The notes beneath the pieces are model-generated. The model had not been told where the DNA came from and made no database searches. It saw nothing but the letters and a program-made list of their open reading frames with translations. From Oscillospiraceae bacterium (lineage in GTDB: Bacteria; Bacillota; Clostridia; Oscillospirales; Ruminococcaceae): a DNA stretch of 25,972 nucleotides. Shown here piece after piece: positions 6,769 through 14,345 of this stretch (position 1 is its first letter; the number at the start of each line of letters is the position of its first letter). Location of the stretch: NCBI GenBank assembly GCA_017451665.1, contig JAFTNX010000001.1:1-25972 (forward strand). Reading direction: 5' to 3'. The position numbers and the translations under genes are program-made.

Positions 6769-6822
6769 TCGGGCTTTAAGGACCTTCCTTTACCCGACTT
6801 TGAGTAAAACAAGTAACTCAAA
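6769..6822 (-). promoter_or_regulatory. Two hairpins in the rpsK-rpsD spacer
   Basis: On the transcribed strand the 91-base spacer first forms TTTGAGT/ACTCAAA (6799-6822), then TCGGG/CCCGA with an inner AGGA/TCCT stem (6769-6797), ending shortly before the rpsD ribosome binding site. No U-tract follows. They could be an S4 target, but this is inference from position only. Confidence 0.4.
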
Positions 6823-6831
6823 TTTTATAAA

Positions 6832-7230
6832 TTATACACGTCTTCTCTTTGGTGGTCTGCATCCGTTGTGTGGGATTGGTGTTACGTCCTTGATAAGACG
6901 AACTTCCAGTTCTTCTGTCTGAAGAGCTCTGATTGCAGCTTCTCTACCTGCACCAGGTCCCTTAACGTATACTTCAACGATTTTAAGGCCGTGTTCCTTA
7001 GCAGCTCTTGCTGCAACTTCTGCTGCTGTCTGTGCTGCGAATGGTGTTGACTTCTTTGAGCCTCTGAATCCAAGTCCGCCAGCTGATGCCCATGAAATTG
7101 CATTTCCCTGCATATCTGTAATTGTTACAATTGTGTTATTGAAAGTAGACTGGATATGAACCTGTCCCTGTTCAATGTTCTTTCTTTCACGTCTACGACG
7201 GATAGTAGTCTTCTTCTTAGCCTGAGCCAT
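6832..7230 (-). CDS. rpsK: 30S ribosomal protein S11
   Basis: A 132-residue S11 of the small-subunit platform, where it contacts S7 and helps shape the mRNA exit (E-site) region. It carries a basic N-terminus (KKKTTIRRRRERKN), STFNNTIVTITD, GPGAGREAAIRALQ and the conserved C-terminal HNGCRPPKRRRV. The length is standard. It follows rpsM by 14 bases with an AAGGAGG site. Confidence 0.97.
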   Translation of the reverse strand: MAQAKKKTTIRRRRERKNIEQGQVHIQSTFNNTIVTITDMQGNAISWASAGGLGFRGSKKSTPFAAQTAAEVAARAAKEHGLKIVEVYVKGPGAGREAAIRALQTEELEVRLIKDVTPIPHNGCRPPKRRRV

Positions 7231-7244
7231 TGTTCACACCCTCC

Positions 7245-7613
7245 TTACTTCTTCTTATTTGCAATTGTCTTTACAGGACCCTTACGAGTTCTTGCATTTG
7301 TCTTTGTTCTCTGTCCTCTTACAGGGAGACCCTTTCTGTGACGGAGACCACGGTAGCAACCGATTTCTGTAAGTCTCTTAATATTAAGAGCAACATTTCT
7401 TCTAAGGTCGCCTTCTACTGTGAGGTTCTTGTCGATATATTCACGAAGCTTTGCTACGTCATCTTCTGACAAGTCCTTTACTCTTGTATCAGGATTTACT
7501 CCTGTTTCAGCGAGAATCTTTTCTGCTGTTTTCTGACCGATTCCGTAGATATATGTGAGTCCGATTTCAACTCTCTTATCTCTTGGCAGGTCGATTCCGG
7601 CAATACGAGCCAT
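7245..7613 (-). CDS. rpsM: 30S ribosomal protein S13
   Basis: A 122-residue S13 of the 30S head, forming bridges to L5 and contacting the P-site tRNA. It begins MARIAGIDLPRDKRVEIGLTY and ends with the signature RGLRHRKGLPVRGQRTKTNARTRKG followed by a lysine-rich tail. It lies between rpmJ and rpsK in the normal alpha-operon order, with a GGAGGTG ribosome binding site. Confidence 0.97.
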   Translation of the reverse strand: MARIAGIDLPRDKRVEIGLTYIYGIGQKTAEKILAETGVNPDTRVKDLSEDDVAKLREYIDKNLTVEGDLRRNVALNIKRLTEIGCYRGLRHRKGLPVRGQRTKTNARTRKGPVKTIANKKK

Positions 7614-7642
7614 AGTTTAACTGCACCTCCATTAATGGTATG

Positions 7643-7756
7643 TTAGCCCTGACGCTGCTTATGCTTTGGGTTAGCGCAAATTACCATAATCTTTCCTTTA
7701 CGCTTAATAACCTTGCACTTTTCGCAGATAGGCTTAACTGAAGGTCTTACTTTCAT
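7643..7756 (-). CDS. rpmJ: 50S ribosomal protein L36
   Basis: A 37-residue protein beginning MKVRPSVKPICEKCKVI, with a zinc motif CX2C-X12-C-X4-H (Cys11, Cys14, Cys27, His32) and a basic end KHKQRQG. This is the zinc-containing L36 form. AAAGGAGGT lies before the ATG. Confidence 0.96.
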   Translation of the reverse strand: MKVRPSVKPICEKCKVIKRKGKIMVICANPKHKQRQG

Positions 7757-7782
7757 TGAAATACCTCCTTTGATTTACGACA

Positions 7783-7798
7783 TGAGCTTTTTAGCTCA
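7783..7798 (-). promoter_or_regulatory. Small hairpin in the infA-rpmJ spacer
   Basis: TGAGCT-TTTT-AGCTCA on the plus strand gives a 6-bp stem in the 68-base spacer before rpmJ. A second possible stem, CAAAAC/GTTTTG, lies just upstream. It is short and of uncertain meaning; it may protect or space the rpmJ translation start. Confidence 0.3.
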
Positions 7799-7824
7799 AA
7801 ACTCTTAAATACCTGTTTTGGTTA

Positions 7825-8043
7825 TTACTTGGCTCTCCAAGTAATTCTTCCCTTTGTCAAGTCATACGGTGACATCTCAACCGTAACCTTATCGCCGGGA
7901 ACTATACGAATGTAATTCATTCTCAGCTTTCCTGATACATGACCAAGAATAACGTGTCCGTTTGAGAGTTCAACCTTAAACATTGCGTTTGGCAAAGCTT
8001 CAAGGACTGTTCCTTCAACTTCAATTACATCTTCCTTTGACAT
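7825..8043 (-). CDS. infA: Translation initiation factor IF-1
   Basis: A 72-residue single S1/OB-fold protein that binds the 30S A site during initiation. The sequence MSKEDVIEVEGTVLEALPNA, VELSNGHVILGHVSGKLRMNYIRI and DLTKGRITWR is the full bacterial IF-1, of exact family length. It lies between the KOW protein and rpmJ, with an AAGGGAGGT site. Confidence 0.98.
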   Translation of the reverse strand: MSKEDVIEVEGTVLEALPNAMFKVELSNGHVILGHVSGKLRMNYIRIVPGDKVTVEMSPYDLTKGRITWRAK

Positions 8044-8064
8044 TCTGACTACCTCCCTTTAAGG

Positions 8065-8319
8065 TTATGGTTTTTCGGAATTTCGGGTTTCAAATTCCGA
8101 CAAGATTTTTCGTAGTTTCTTGTTTGTCAGCATTTCCATACTGATTACTTCGTGCGTGGGTGAAATGTGCTTTATGTTTTTACGTTTTGGTTTTTCAAGC
8201 TTTCGCTCTTTTCCGTCGCAAAGTTCCACAAAGCCGTCGTGCAGTTGTGCCACTATCATCAAGCGGTCTTTCTCACGACCAGCACGAGCTCTTACTATGG
8301 AGCCGATTTGAATATTCAC
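8065..8319 (-). CDS. KOW-domain RNA-binding protein (L14e-like)
   Basis: An 84-residue basic protein whose N-terminal half (IGSIVRARAGREKDRLMIVAQLHDGFVELCDGK, about 5-37) has the KOW pattern of L14e/L27e-like RNA-binding proteins, followed by KLEKPKRKNIKHI and a helical tail. Genes of this kind lie between map and infA in many Clostridia but not in the E. coli or B. subtilis operons. The context implies a ribosome- or rRNA-linked job, but the function has not been established to my knowledge. It is 12 bases from map and 21 from infA, so it is surely co-transcribed. Confidence 0.85.
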   Translation of the reverse strand: MNIQIGSIVRARAGREKDRLMIVAQLHDGFVELCDGKERKLEKPKRKNIKHISPTHEVISMEMLTNKKLRKILSEFETRNSEKP

Positions 8320-8331
8320 AATGCCAACCCC

Positions 8332-9078
8332 CTAAATTCTGGTGAGTATTACTGCACCATTCTGGGTTATAGCAATTGTATGCTCAAAATGTGCGGAAAC
8401 CTTTCCGTCACAAGTTTTAACTGTCCATCTGTCAGGCATAATTTTAATCTTAGCTGTACCCAGGTTAATCATAGGTTCAACAGCGATAACCATACCTGCC
8501 TGAAGTCTCAGTCCTCTACCTTCCGTACCGAAGTTAGGAACCTCAGGTTCCTCGTGCAAATCCTTACCGACGCCGTGTCCCACAAACTCTCTGACAACAG
8601 AAAATCCGTTATCCATATTATGTTTTGCGATTGCAGCACCGATATCTCCGAGTCTTACGCCCGGCTTTGCCATTTCGATTGCGATATAGAGGCTTTCCTC
8701 AGTAGACTTCATCAGTTTAAGTGCATCTTCCGAAACATTTCCAACTGCAAAGGTCTTAGCCGAGTCGCCGTGGTATCCGTTGATATAAGCACCAACGTCA
8801 ACCGAAACTATATCACCGTCTTCGATTTTTCTTGGTCCCGGAATTCCGTGGATAACCTCATCGTTAATTGAGATACACGCTGAGGCAGGAAATCCACCGT
8901 ATCCAAGAAAAGAAGGTTTAGCGCCGTGGGAAGTAATATATTTTCTGATAATCGTATCCAGCTCGTGGGTAGTCATACCAACTCTTATTGCTTCCTCAGC
9001 GGCCTTAAGTGCGCCGGCAGTAATTTCTCCTGCCTTACGCATCTTTTCGATTTCTGTATTTGACTTTATAACAACCAT
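8332..9078 (-). CDS. map: Methionine aminopeptidase, type I
   Basis: A 248-residue dinuclear metallopeptidase that removes the initiator Met from new proteins. All five metal ligands are present: Asp94 and Asp105 (DVGAYINGYHGDSAKTF), His168 (GHGVGKDLHEEP), Glu201 (VIAVEPM) and Glu232 (FEHT), plus substrate-contact His77. They sit at a constant offset of 3 from E. coli Map. There is no N-terminal zinc-finger extension. It begins one base after the adk stop, so translation is probably coupled. Confidence 0.97.
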   Translation of the reverse strand: MVVIKSNTEIEKMRKAGEITAGALKAAEEAIRVGMTTHELDTIIRKYITSHGAKPSFLGYGGFPASACISINDEVIHGIPGPRKIEDGDIVSVDVGAYINGYHGDSAKTFAVGNVSEDALKLMKSTEESLYIAIEMAKPGVRLGDIGAAIAKHNMDNGFSVVREFVGHGVGKDLHEEPEVPNFGTEGRGLRLQAGMVIAVEPMINLGTAKIKIMPDRWTVKTCDGKVSAHFEHTIAITQNGAVILTRI

Positions 9079-9079
9079 T

Positions 9080-9712
9080 TTAGCCCTCGATTGCCTTAAG
9101 TGTCAGCTTAGAAGTTTCAGAAACTTCTTCCTGACCTTCAACTGTAACAAGCTTACCCTGCTTAGCGTAGTAGTCCTTGAGAGGAGCTGTCTTTTCGTGG
9201 TATGTCTTAAGTCTGTCGAGAACTGTTGCAGGTTCGTCGTCCTTACGGATAACTGTCTTTCCACCACAACCATCGCATACGCCTTCAACCTTAGTAGGCT
9301 TGAAGTCTACGTGGTATGAGTTTCCACACACTTCGCAAACACGTCTACCTGAAAGTCTCTGCTGAATTTTTTCATCAGCTACATAAATTTCTACAACCTT
9401 ATCGATTGTAACACCCATTGCATCAAGAGCTTCTGCCTGTGGAACAGTTCTTGGGAAACCGTCAAGGATAAAGCCGTTCTGTGCATCAGGTTCGTTAATT
9501 CTGTCTTTGAGGATACCGATTACGATATCGTCTGAAACTAGTGCACCTGCGTCAATAGCAGCCTTATCCTTAAGGCCTTACTCTGTACCAGCCTTTACTG
9601 CTGCTCTGAGCATATTTCCTGTTGAAATAGCAGGAATCTTAAGTGCATCGCAGATAACCTCTGCCTGTGTTCCTTTGCCTGCGCCAGGAGCGCCAAGAAG
9701 AATAAGATTCAT
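9080..9712 (-). pseudogene. adk: Adenylate kinase, interrupted by one in-frame TAA
   Basis: The 211-codon frame covers a whole adenylate kinase (ATP + AMP to 2 ADP): P-loop GAPGAGKGTQ (7-16), AMP-site STGNMLR (30-36), DGFPRT (84-89), a zinc LID with CX2C (CEVC) and CX2C (CDGC), and ERL-like DRLKTYHEKTAPL. Codon 45 (9578-9580) is TAA where homologs have a residue between Glu and Gly-Leu (the TE-x-GL segment). Both sides share one frame, so it is a point nonsense, not a frameshift. The first restart ATG is at 9418 and lacks the P-loop, so no active product is expected without readthrough. Because adk is essential, a base-call or assembly error, or another adk copy elsewhere, is more likely than true loss. 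An AAGGAAAA site precedes the ATG. Confidence 0.9.
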
Positions 9713-9726
9713 AATTTTTTCCTTTC

Positions 9727-11040
9727 TTATTCGAGGAATCCCTTATGATGACGCATCATCATCTGTGATTCCAAAGCTCTAACTGTTTCAAGTGCAACGC
9801 TTACTACGATAAGGATTGAAGTTCCACCGAGTGCGAGGTTCAATCCGGTAAACTTTGCAAGGAAAATCGGAATGATAGCAATAATTCCCAAGAAGAACGC
9901 ACCAAACAATGTAAGCTTCGAAAGAATCTTAGAAATAAAGTCTGATGTTGGCTTACCAGGTCTGATACCAGGGATACCGCCGTTATTCTGTCTGAGATTA
10001 TTAGCAATTTCAATTGGGTTATACTGCATAGAAACGTAGAAGTAGTTAAATCCTACGATAAGAAGCAGATAAATGATAGCGTATACAGGGTGTGTATAGC
10101 TGAACCATTCAAGAAGCTTGATGTACGCCTTCATAAAGAAGTTATCAGACGCTGGATTTGGAGTGATAAACATTCTGAGAGTTGAAGGAAGTGAAACAAA
10201 TGCAGAAGCGAAGATGATTGGCAAAACGCCACTCATAGCAATCTTAATTGGAATATAAGATGACTGACCGCCGTACATTTTATTTCCTACAACACGTTTA
10301 GCGTACTGGATAGGAATTCTTCTTTCAGCATTATTCATATAGATAATGAAAGCAATCATAGCGAGGAAGAGGATTCCGATAAATCCTACAAGTACAAATG
10401 CGCCAACTGTTCCCTTGTCGATAGCACCACCGATAAGACCGATGATTTCTGAAGGAACTCTTGCGATAATACCTGCAAAAAGAATCATTGAAATACCATT
10501 TCCGATACCTGATTCATTAATCTGGTCGCCGAGCCACACTACAAGTGAAGCACCTGCTGCAAAACAGAAGATGATTACGATTTCCGAGAAAACCTTATCA
10601 AAGCCTTCTGTATATCTTACTGCTCCTGCCTTTTTAAGGGTAAGGTAGTAAGCCCATGCCTGGAATACAGCGATTGCCAATGCTGCATACTTCGTAATTT
10701 TATTGAGTTTCTTTCTACCCTCTCCACCTTCTTTTGAAAGTCTTTCAAGAGGTGGAAGAGCGTATGTGAGAAGCTGGATAATAATCTGGGCGTTAATGAT
10801 AGGCCCGATTGAGAGAGCGAGGAGTGTACCCTTTGAGAAGTTATCTCCTGAAAGCATATTCATGTAGCCGAATACGGTACCTGATGCTTCGCTGTTAAAC
10901 CAACTTTTGATTGCTTCACTGTCAAGAAAAGGTACCGGAATTGCTCCGCCGATTCTAAAAACAATGATTATAAACAGTGTAAAGAGAAGTTTTCTTCTGA
11001 GGTCTTGAACTTTCCAAGCATTACGAAAAGTCTCGAACAT
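9727..11040 (-). CDS. secY: Protein translocase subunit SecY
   Basis: A 437-residue polytopic membrane protein, the channel of the Sec translocon. It begins with a cytoplasmic stretch and TM1 (LLFTLFIIIVFRIGGAIPVPF, where the signature IPVPF leads into the plug region) and continues with about ten hydrophobic segments. NNGGIPGIRPGKPTSDFI marks the large cytoplasmic loop before TM9, and GGTSILIVVSVALETVRALESQMMMRHH is the final TM and tail. Length and position between rplO and adk are normal. Confidence 0.97.
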   Translation of the reverse strand: MFETFRNAWKVQDLRRKLLFTLFIIIVFRIGGAIPVPFLDSEAIKSWFNSEASGTVFGYMNMLSGDNFSKGTLLALSIGPIINAQIIIQLLTYALPPLERLSKEGGEGRKKLNKITKYAALAIAVFQAWAYYLTLKKAGAVRYTEGFDKVFSEIVIIFCFAAGASLVVWLGDQINESGIGNGISMILFAGIIARVPSEIIGLIGGAIDKGTVGAFVLVGFIGILFLAMIAFIIYMNNAERRIPIQYAKRVVGNKMYGGQSSYIPIKIAMSGVLPIIFASAFVSLPSTLRMFITPNPASDNFFMKAYIKLLEWFSYTHPVYAIIYLLLIVGFNYFYVSMQYNPIEIANNLRQNNGGIPGIRPGKPTSDFISKILSKLTLFGAFFLGIIAIIPIFLAKFTGLNLALGGTSILIVVSVALETVRALESQMMMRHHKGFLE

Positions 11041-11042
11041 GC

Positions 11043-11483
11043 TTAAATCACCTCAACCTTCCCGCCTGCCTTTTCAATCTTTTCCTTAGCTGCTTCTGAG
11101 AACTTAGCAGCCTTTACTGTGAGCTTCTTTGTAAGCTCGCCGTTGCCGAGAATCTTAACTCCGCCCTTAACATCATTTACAAGGCCTGAAGCTACGAGAA
11201 GTTCAAGGTCAACAACTACATCGTCGTTGAATCTTTCAAGGTCTGATACGTTTACTACTGCGTATTCTGTTCTGAAGATGTTATTGAATCCTCTCTTAGG
11301 AATTCTCATGCTCATTCTTGTCTGACCGCCTTCAAAGCCTGGCTTTACGCCGCCGCCTGAACGAGCGTTCTGACCCTTATGTCCCTTACCAGCAGTCTTA
11401 CCCCAGCCTGAACCATGTCCTCTTCCGATTCTCTTTGATTCAAACTTTGAGCCTTCTGCAGGTGATAATTCGTGCAATTTCAT
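11043..11483 (-). CDS. rplO: 50S ribosomal protein L15
   Basis: A 146-residue L15 with the glycine-rich N-terminal extension that penetrates 23S rRNA (RIGRGHGSGWGKTAGKGHKGQ, about 17-37, then GGGVKPGFEGGQ) and a globular C-terminal part ending KIEKAGGKVEVI. It is only 2 bases from secY, so the two are coupled. The start has AAGGAGGTG upstream. Confidence 0.97.
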   Translation of the reverse strand: MKLHELSPAEGSKFESKRIGRGHGSGWGKTAGKGHKGQNARSGGGVKPGFEGGQTRMSMRIPKRGFNNIFRTEYAVVNVSDLERFNDDVVVDLELLVASGLVNDVKGGVKILGNGELTKKLTVKAAKFSEAAKEKIEKAGGKVEVI

Positions 11484-11503
11484 CTGATTCGCACCTCCTT
11501 GCT

Positions 11504-11683
11504 TTACGCTTCGGTTACTTTAATAAGGTGAGATATTTTCTTAATCTTTCCCTGAGTCTGTGCATTGTCCGGCTGAATTGTTTCGTTGCCGATTTTCTTA
11601 AGACCAAGGGAGTAAGCTGTAGCAACCTGGTCCTTGGTTCTGTCGTTAAGACTTCTTACCAATGTAATCTTTACGTTTGCCAT
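11504..11683 (-). CDS. rpmD: 50S ribosomal protein L30
   Basis: A 59-residue protein, MANVKITLVRSLNDRTKDQV..., with GLKKIG and NAQTQGKIKKISHLIKV, which is the complete short bacterial L30. It fills the space between rpsE and rplO and has a GGAGGAAT ribosome binding site. The frame is open and free of stops. Confidence 0.96.
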   Translation of the reverse strand: MANVKITLVRSLNDRTKDQVATAYSLGLKKIGNETIQPDNAQTQGKIKKISHLIKVTEA

Positions 11684-11696
11684 TTCTTATTCCTCC

Positions 11697-12197
11697 TTAG
11701 CCCAAAATTTCCTTAACAGTCTTGCCTCTCTTTGCAGCTACGTCTTCTGCTGACTTAACTGCTGCGAGACCGTTGATTGTAGCTCTTACTACGTTACAAG
11801 GATTGTTTGAACGAAGTGACTTTGTTCTGATATCCTTGATTCCTGCCATTTCGATTACGGCTCTGACAGGTCCACCTGCGATAACACCGGTACCGGCTGG
11901 AGCTGGTCTCATAAGAACCTCGCCTGCGCCGAACTTACCAATGATTTCGTGAGGAATTGTTGTACCTTTAAGTGAAACTCTTACAAGGTTCTTCTTTGCG
12001 TCCTCGATACCCTTACGGATTGCGTCTGGAACTTCGCTGCTCTTTCCGAGACCGAAGCCTACTACGCCGTTTCCGTCACCTACTACGATGAGAGCTGAGA
12101 ACTTCATAATACGTCCGCCCTTAACAGTCTTTGATACTCTGTTAATTGCTACAACCTTTTCGCTGAGTTCCAATGTAGAAGCATCTATTAAAGCCAA
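11697..12197 (-). CDS. rpsE: 30S ribosomal protein S5
   Basis: A 166-residue S5 of the mRNA entry channel, important for decoding accuracy and helicase action. The double-stranded-RNA-like N-terminal domain carries VAINRVSKTVKGGRIMKFSALIVVGDGNG (about 16-44) and the C-terminal domain has GAGEVLMRPAPAGTGVIAGG and NVVRATINGL. Length and order are normal. Confidence 0.97.
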   Translation of the reverse strand: MALIDASTLELSEKVVAINRVSKTVKGGRIMKFSALIVVGDGNGVVGFGLGKSSEVPDAIRKGIEDAKKNLVRVSLKGTTIPHEIIGKFGAGEVLMRPAPAGTGVIAGGPVRAVIEMAGIKDIRTKSLRSNNPCNVVRATINGLAAVKSAEDVAAKRGKTVKEILG

Positions 12198-12213
12198 AAG
12201 TATACCCTCCTTC

Positions 12214-12573
12214 TTAGAACTTGAGTCCGCCTTCGCGAGCTCCGTCTGCTAAATCTTTTACACGTCCGTGATAGAGGTAACCGCCTCTGTCGAATACAAC
12301 TTCGCTGATTCCCTTTTCTGCTGCGTGCTTTGCAATAAGCTCTCCAACCTTCTTAGCGCCTTCCTTGTTGCCACCGTTGCCTTCAAAATCCTTTGAAAGG
12401 CTTGATGCACTACAAAGTGTTACGCCGTTTACGTCGTCGATGAGCTGTGCATAAATATGCTTAGCGGAGCGGAATACGTTCAAACGTGGACATTCAGGTG
12501 TTCCTGAAATCTTAGCACGAACTCTGGTATGTCTTTTTGCTCTTGCTGCTTTTCTATCAAGCTGTTTTACCAT
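12214..12573 (-). CDS. rplR: 50S ribosomal protein L18
   Basis: A 119-residue L18, a 5S rRNA-binding protein of the central protuberance. It has a basic N-terminus (DRKAARAKRHTRVRAKISGT), PRLNVFRSAKHIYAQLIDD and the ending FDRGGYLYHGRVKDLADGAREGGLKF. Between rplF and rpsE as usual, with an AAGGAG site. Confidence 0.97.
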   Translation of the reverse strand: MVKQLDRKAARAKRHTRVRAKISGTPECPRLNVFRSAKHIYAQLIDDVNGVTLCSASSLSKDFEGNGGNKEGAKKVGELIAKHAAEKGISEVVFDRGGYLYHGRVKDLADGAREGGLKF

Positions 12574-12592
12574 TGTGATTTCACTCCTTTAA

Positions 12593-13144
12593 TTACTTCT
12601 TGCTGCCCTTACCAGCTTTACCTTCCTTACGAATGATGTATTCACCTTCGTAACGGATTCCCTTGCCCTTATATGGCTCAGGTGGACGCTTTTCTCTGAT
12701 TTCACAAGCAAACTGACCAACTGCCTGTTTGTCGATACCAGAAACCACGATTGTGTTAGCGTTTGGAACATCAAGCTTGATTTCATCAGTTTCTGTGAAA
12801 ATAACCTGATGTGAGAAACCGAGGTTCAAAACAAGGTCCTTACCCTGCTTAGCGGCTCTGTAACCGATACCTTCGATTTGAAGTGTCTTTGAATAACCGT
12901 TTGTAACGCCTTCAACCATGTTAGCAATAAGAGTTCTTGTAAGTCCATGAAGTGACTTATGAATCTTATTTTCTGTTGGACGGCTTACTACGATTTCAGT
13001 ACCTTCCTGCTTGATAACCATATCAGCGTGGAAAGTCTTTGTAATTGTTCCCTTAGGTCCCTTAACAGAAACTACGTTTCCGTCAGCGATGTTTACATCT
13101 ACTCCGGCAGGAACAGTGATTGGCTTAATACCGATTCTTGACAT
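12593..13144 (-). CDS. rplF: 50S ribosomal protein L6
   Basis: A 183-residue L6 near the sarcin-ricin loop and factor-binding site. It starts MSRIGIKPI; the frame stays open 14 codons farther upstream, but that extension overlaps rpsH and the ribosome binding site AAGGAGG lies 7 bases before this ATG, fixing the start. Diagnostic motifs are VKGPKGT, LQIEGIGYRA, and PPEPYKGKGIRYEGEYIIRKEGK near the C-terminus. Confidence 0.97.
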   Translation of the reverse strand: MSRIGIKPITVPAGVDVNIADGNVVSVKGPKGTITKTFHADMVIKQEGTEIVVSRPTENKIHKSLHGLTRTLIANMVEGVTNGYSKTLQIEGIGYRAAKQGKDLVLNLGFSHQVIFTETDEIKLDVPNANTIVVSGIDKQAVGQFACEIREKRPPEPYKGKGIRYEGEYIIRKEGKAGKGSKK

Positions 13145-13157
13145 AACTGTTTCCTCC

Positions 13158-13556
13158 TTACCAGATGAATGCGAGAACTTCGCCACCTACATTGAGTTCT
13201 CTTGCCTTCTTGTCTGTTACGATACCCTTTGATGTTGAAACGATTGCAATACCCAATCCCTTCATAACCTTTGGCATATCTTCACAGCTTGAGTAAATTC
13301 TCAAACCTGGCTTTGAAACTCTTCTGAGTCCTGTAATTACAGAAGCGTTATTCTCATCATATTTAAGAGTAATTCTGATTATACCCTGTTTTCTGTCATC
13401 GATTACCTGAAATCCGTTCAAATAACCCTCATCTACGAGAATCTGGGTGATTGACTTCTTCATATTTGATGCAGGAACGTCAACTGTTGCGTGCTTAGCA
13501 GTACTTGCATTACGGATTCTTGTCAGTAAATCTGCTATTGTATCAGTAATCTGCAT
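13158..13556 (-). CDS. rpsH: 30S ribosomal protein S8
   Basis: A 132-residue S8, a primary binder of the central 16S domain and, in E. coli, the translational repressor of the spc operon. It begins MQITDTIADLLTRIRNAS and ends GIVTDKKARELNVGGEVLAFIW, both typical. An AAAGGAGG site precedes the ATG. Confidence 0.97.
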   Translation of the reverse strand: MQITDTIADLLTRIRNASTAKHATVDVPASNMKKSITQILVDEGYLNGFQVIDDRKQGIIRITLKYDENNASVITGLRRVSKPGLRIYSSCEDMPKVMKGLGIAIVSTSKGIVTDKKARELNVGGEVLAFIW

Positions 13557-13584
13557 ACTGTGTTAACCTCCTTTACTGAATTTA

Positions 13585-13770
13585 TTACCAGCTTGCCTTC
13601 TTCACTCCCGGAATCTGACCGTCATGAGCCAATTCTCTGAAGCAGATACGGCAGATGCCGAACTTTCTCAGATAAGCGTGAGGTCTTCCGCAGATTTTAC
13701 ATCTGTTGTAAGCACGAGTAGAATACTTTGGCGTTTTCTGCTGCTTGTTAATCATAGCCTTCTTTGCCAT
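13585..13770 (-). CDS. rpsZ: 30S ribosomal protein S14, zinc-binding type
   Basis: A 61-residue S14 of the short zinc form: CKICG and CRICF give a CX2C-X12-C-X2-C-type site (about 24-43), with the family ending GQIPGVKKASW. This is the usual type in Gram-positive ribosomal operons, unlike the longer cysteine-free paralog made under zinc limitation. Located between rplE and rpsH. Confidence 0.96.
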   Translation of the reverse strand: MAKKAMINKQQKTPKYSTRAYNRCKICGRPHAYLRKFGICRICFRELAHDGQIPGVKKASW

Positions 13771-13791
13771 ATTAAATTATCCTCCTCTATC

Positions 13792-14331
13792 TTACTTAGC
13801 GAATGGAGCGCCCATAAGTTCGAGCAACTCTTTTGCTTCTTCGTCTGTGTTTGCTGTTGTGATAAAGTTGATGTCCATACCTCTAACCTTATCAATCTTA
13901 TCGTACTCAATTTCAGGGAAAATAAGCTGTTCCTTGATACCTGTTGAGTAGTTTCCTCTTCCGTCGAATGAGTTAGCGTTAATTCCTCTGAAGTCTCTTA
14001 CTCTTGGGAATGCAACGTTAAAAAGTCTATCAACGAATTCGTACATCTTTTCAGCTCTGAGTGTAACCTTAACACCGATTACCTGTCCTTCTCTGAGCTT
14101 GAAGTTAGCTACTGCCTTCTTTGACTTACAAGCGATTGGCTTCTGTCCTGTGATAGCAGCAAGGTCAGACATAATTGCTTCGATAACCTTTGTGTTATCC
14201 TTGTCTGCACCACAACCAACGTTGATAACTACCTTATCAAGCTTTGGAATCTGCATTACATTCTTATAGCCAAATTTCTTCATCATAGCAGGAGCTACGC
14301 TGCTAACATAATAATCCTTAAGTCTAGCCAT
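13792..14331 (-). CDS. rplE: 50S ribosomal protein L5
   Basis: A 179-residue L5 that binds 5S rRNA in the central protuberance and forms the bridge to S13. Recognised from MQIPKLDKVVINVGCG, AITGQKPIACKSKKAVANFKLREGQ, VGVKVTLRAEKMYEF and FPRVRDFRGINANSFDGRGNY. Length and order are standard. Confidence 0.97.
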   Translation of the reverse strand: MARLKDYYVSSVAPAMMKKFGYKNVMQIPKLDKVVINVGCGADKDNTKVIEAIMSDLAAITGQKPIACKSKKAVANFKLREGQVIGVKVTLRAEKMYEFVDRLFNVAFPRVRDFRGINANSFDGRGNYSTGIKEQLIFPEIEYDKIDKVRGMDINFITTANTDEEAKELLELMGAPFAK

Positions 14332-14345
14332 GACGTTTCTCCTCC

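Noticed and set aside
8167..8871. Long plus-strand open frame of 234 codons
   Set aside because: It lies opposite map and the KOW gene, whose products are recognisable with full active-site sets; its own translation shows no domain-like pattern.
3437..9580. Reassignment of TAA to a sense codon, suggested by the stops in mtnA and adk
   Set aside because: Most genes here (for example rpsD, rpsK, rplQ, rpoA, rpmJ and rpmD) end naturally in TAA at their family-typical lengths, so TAA is a normal stop in this organism.
9507..9782. Plus-strand frame of 91 codons opposite adk and secY
   Set aside because: Antisense shadow; the minus-strand frame encodes the adenylate kinase motifs on both sides of its in-frame stop.
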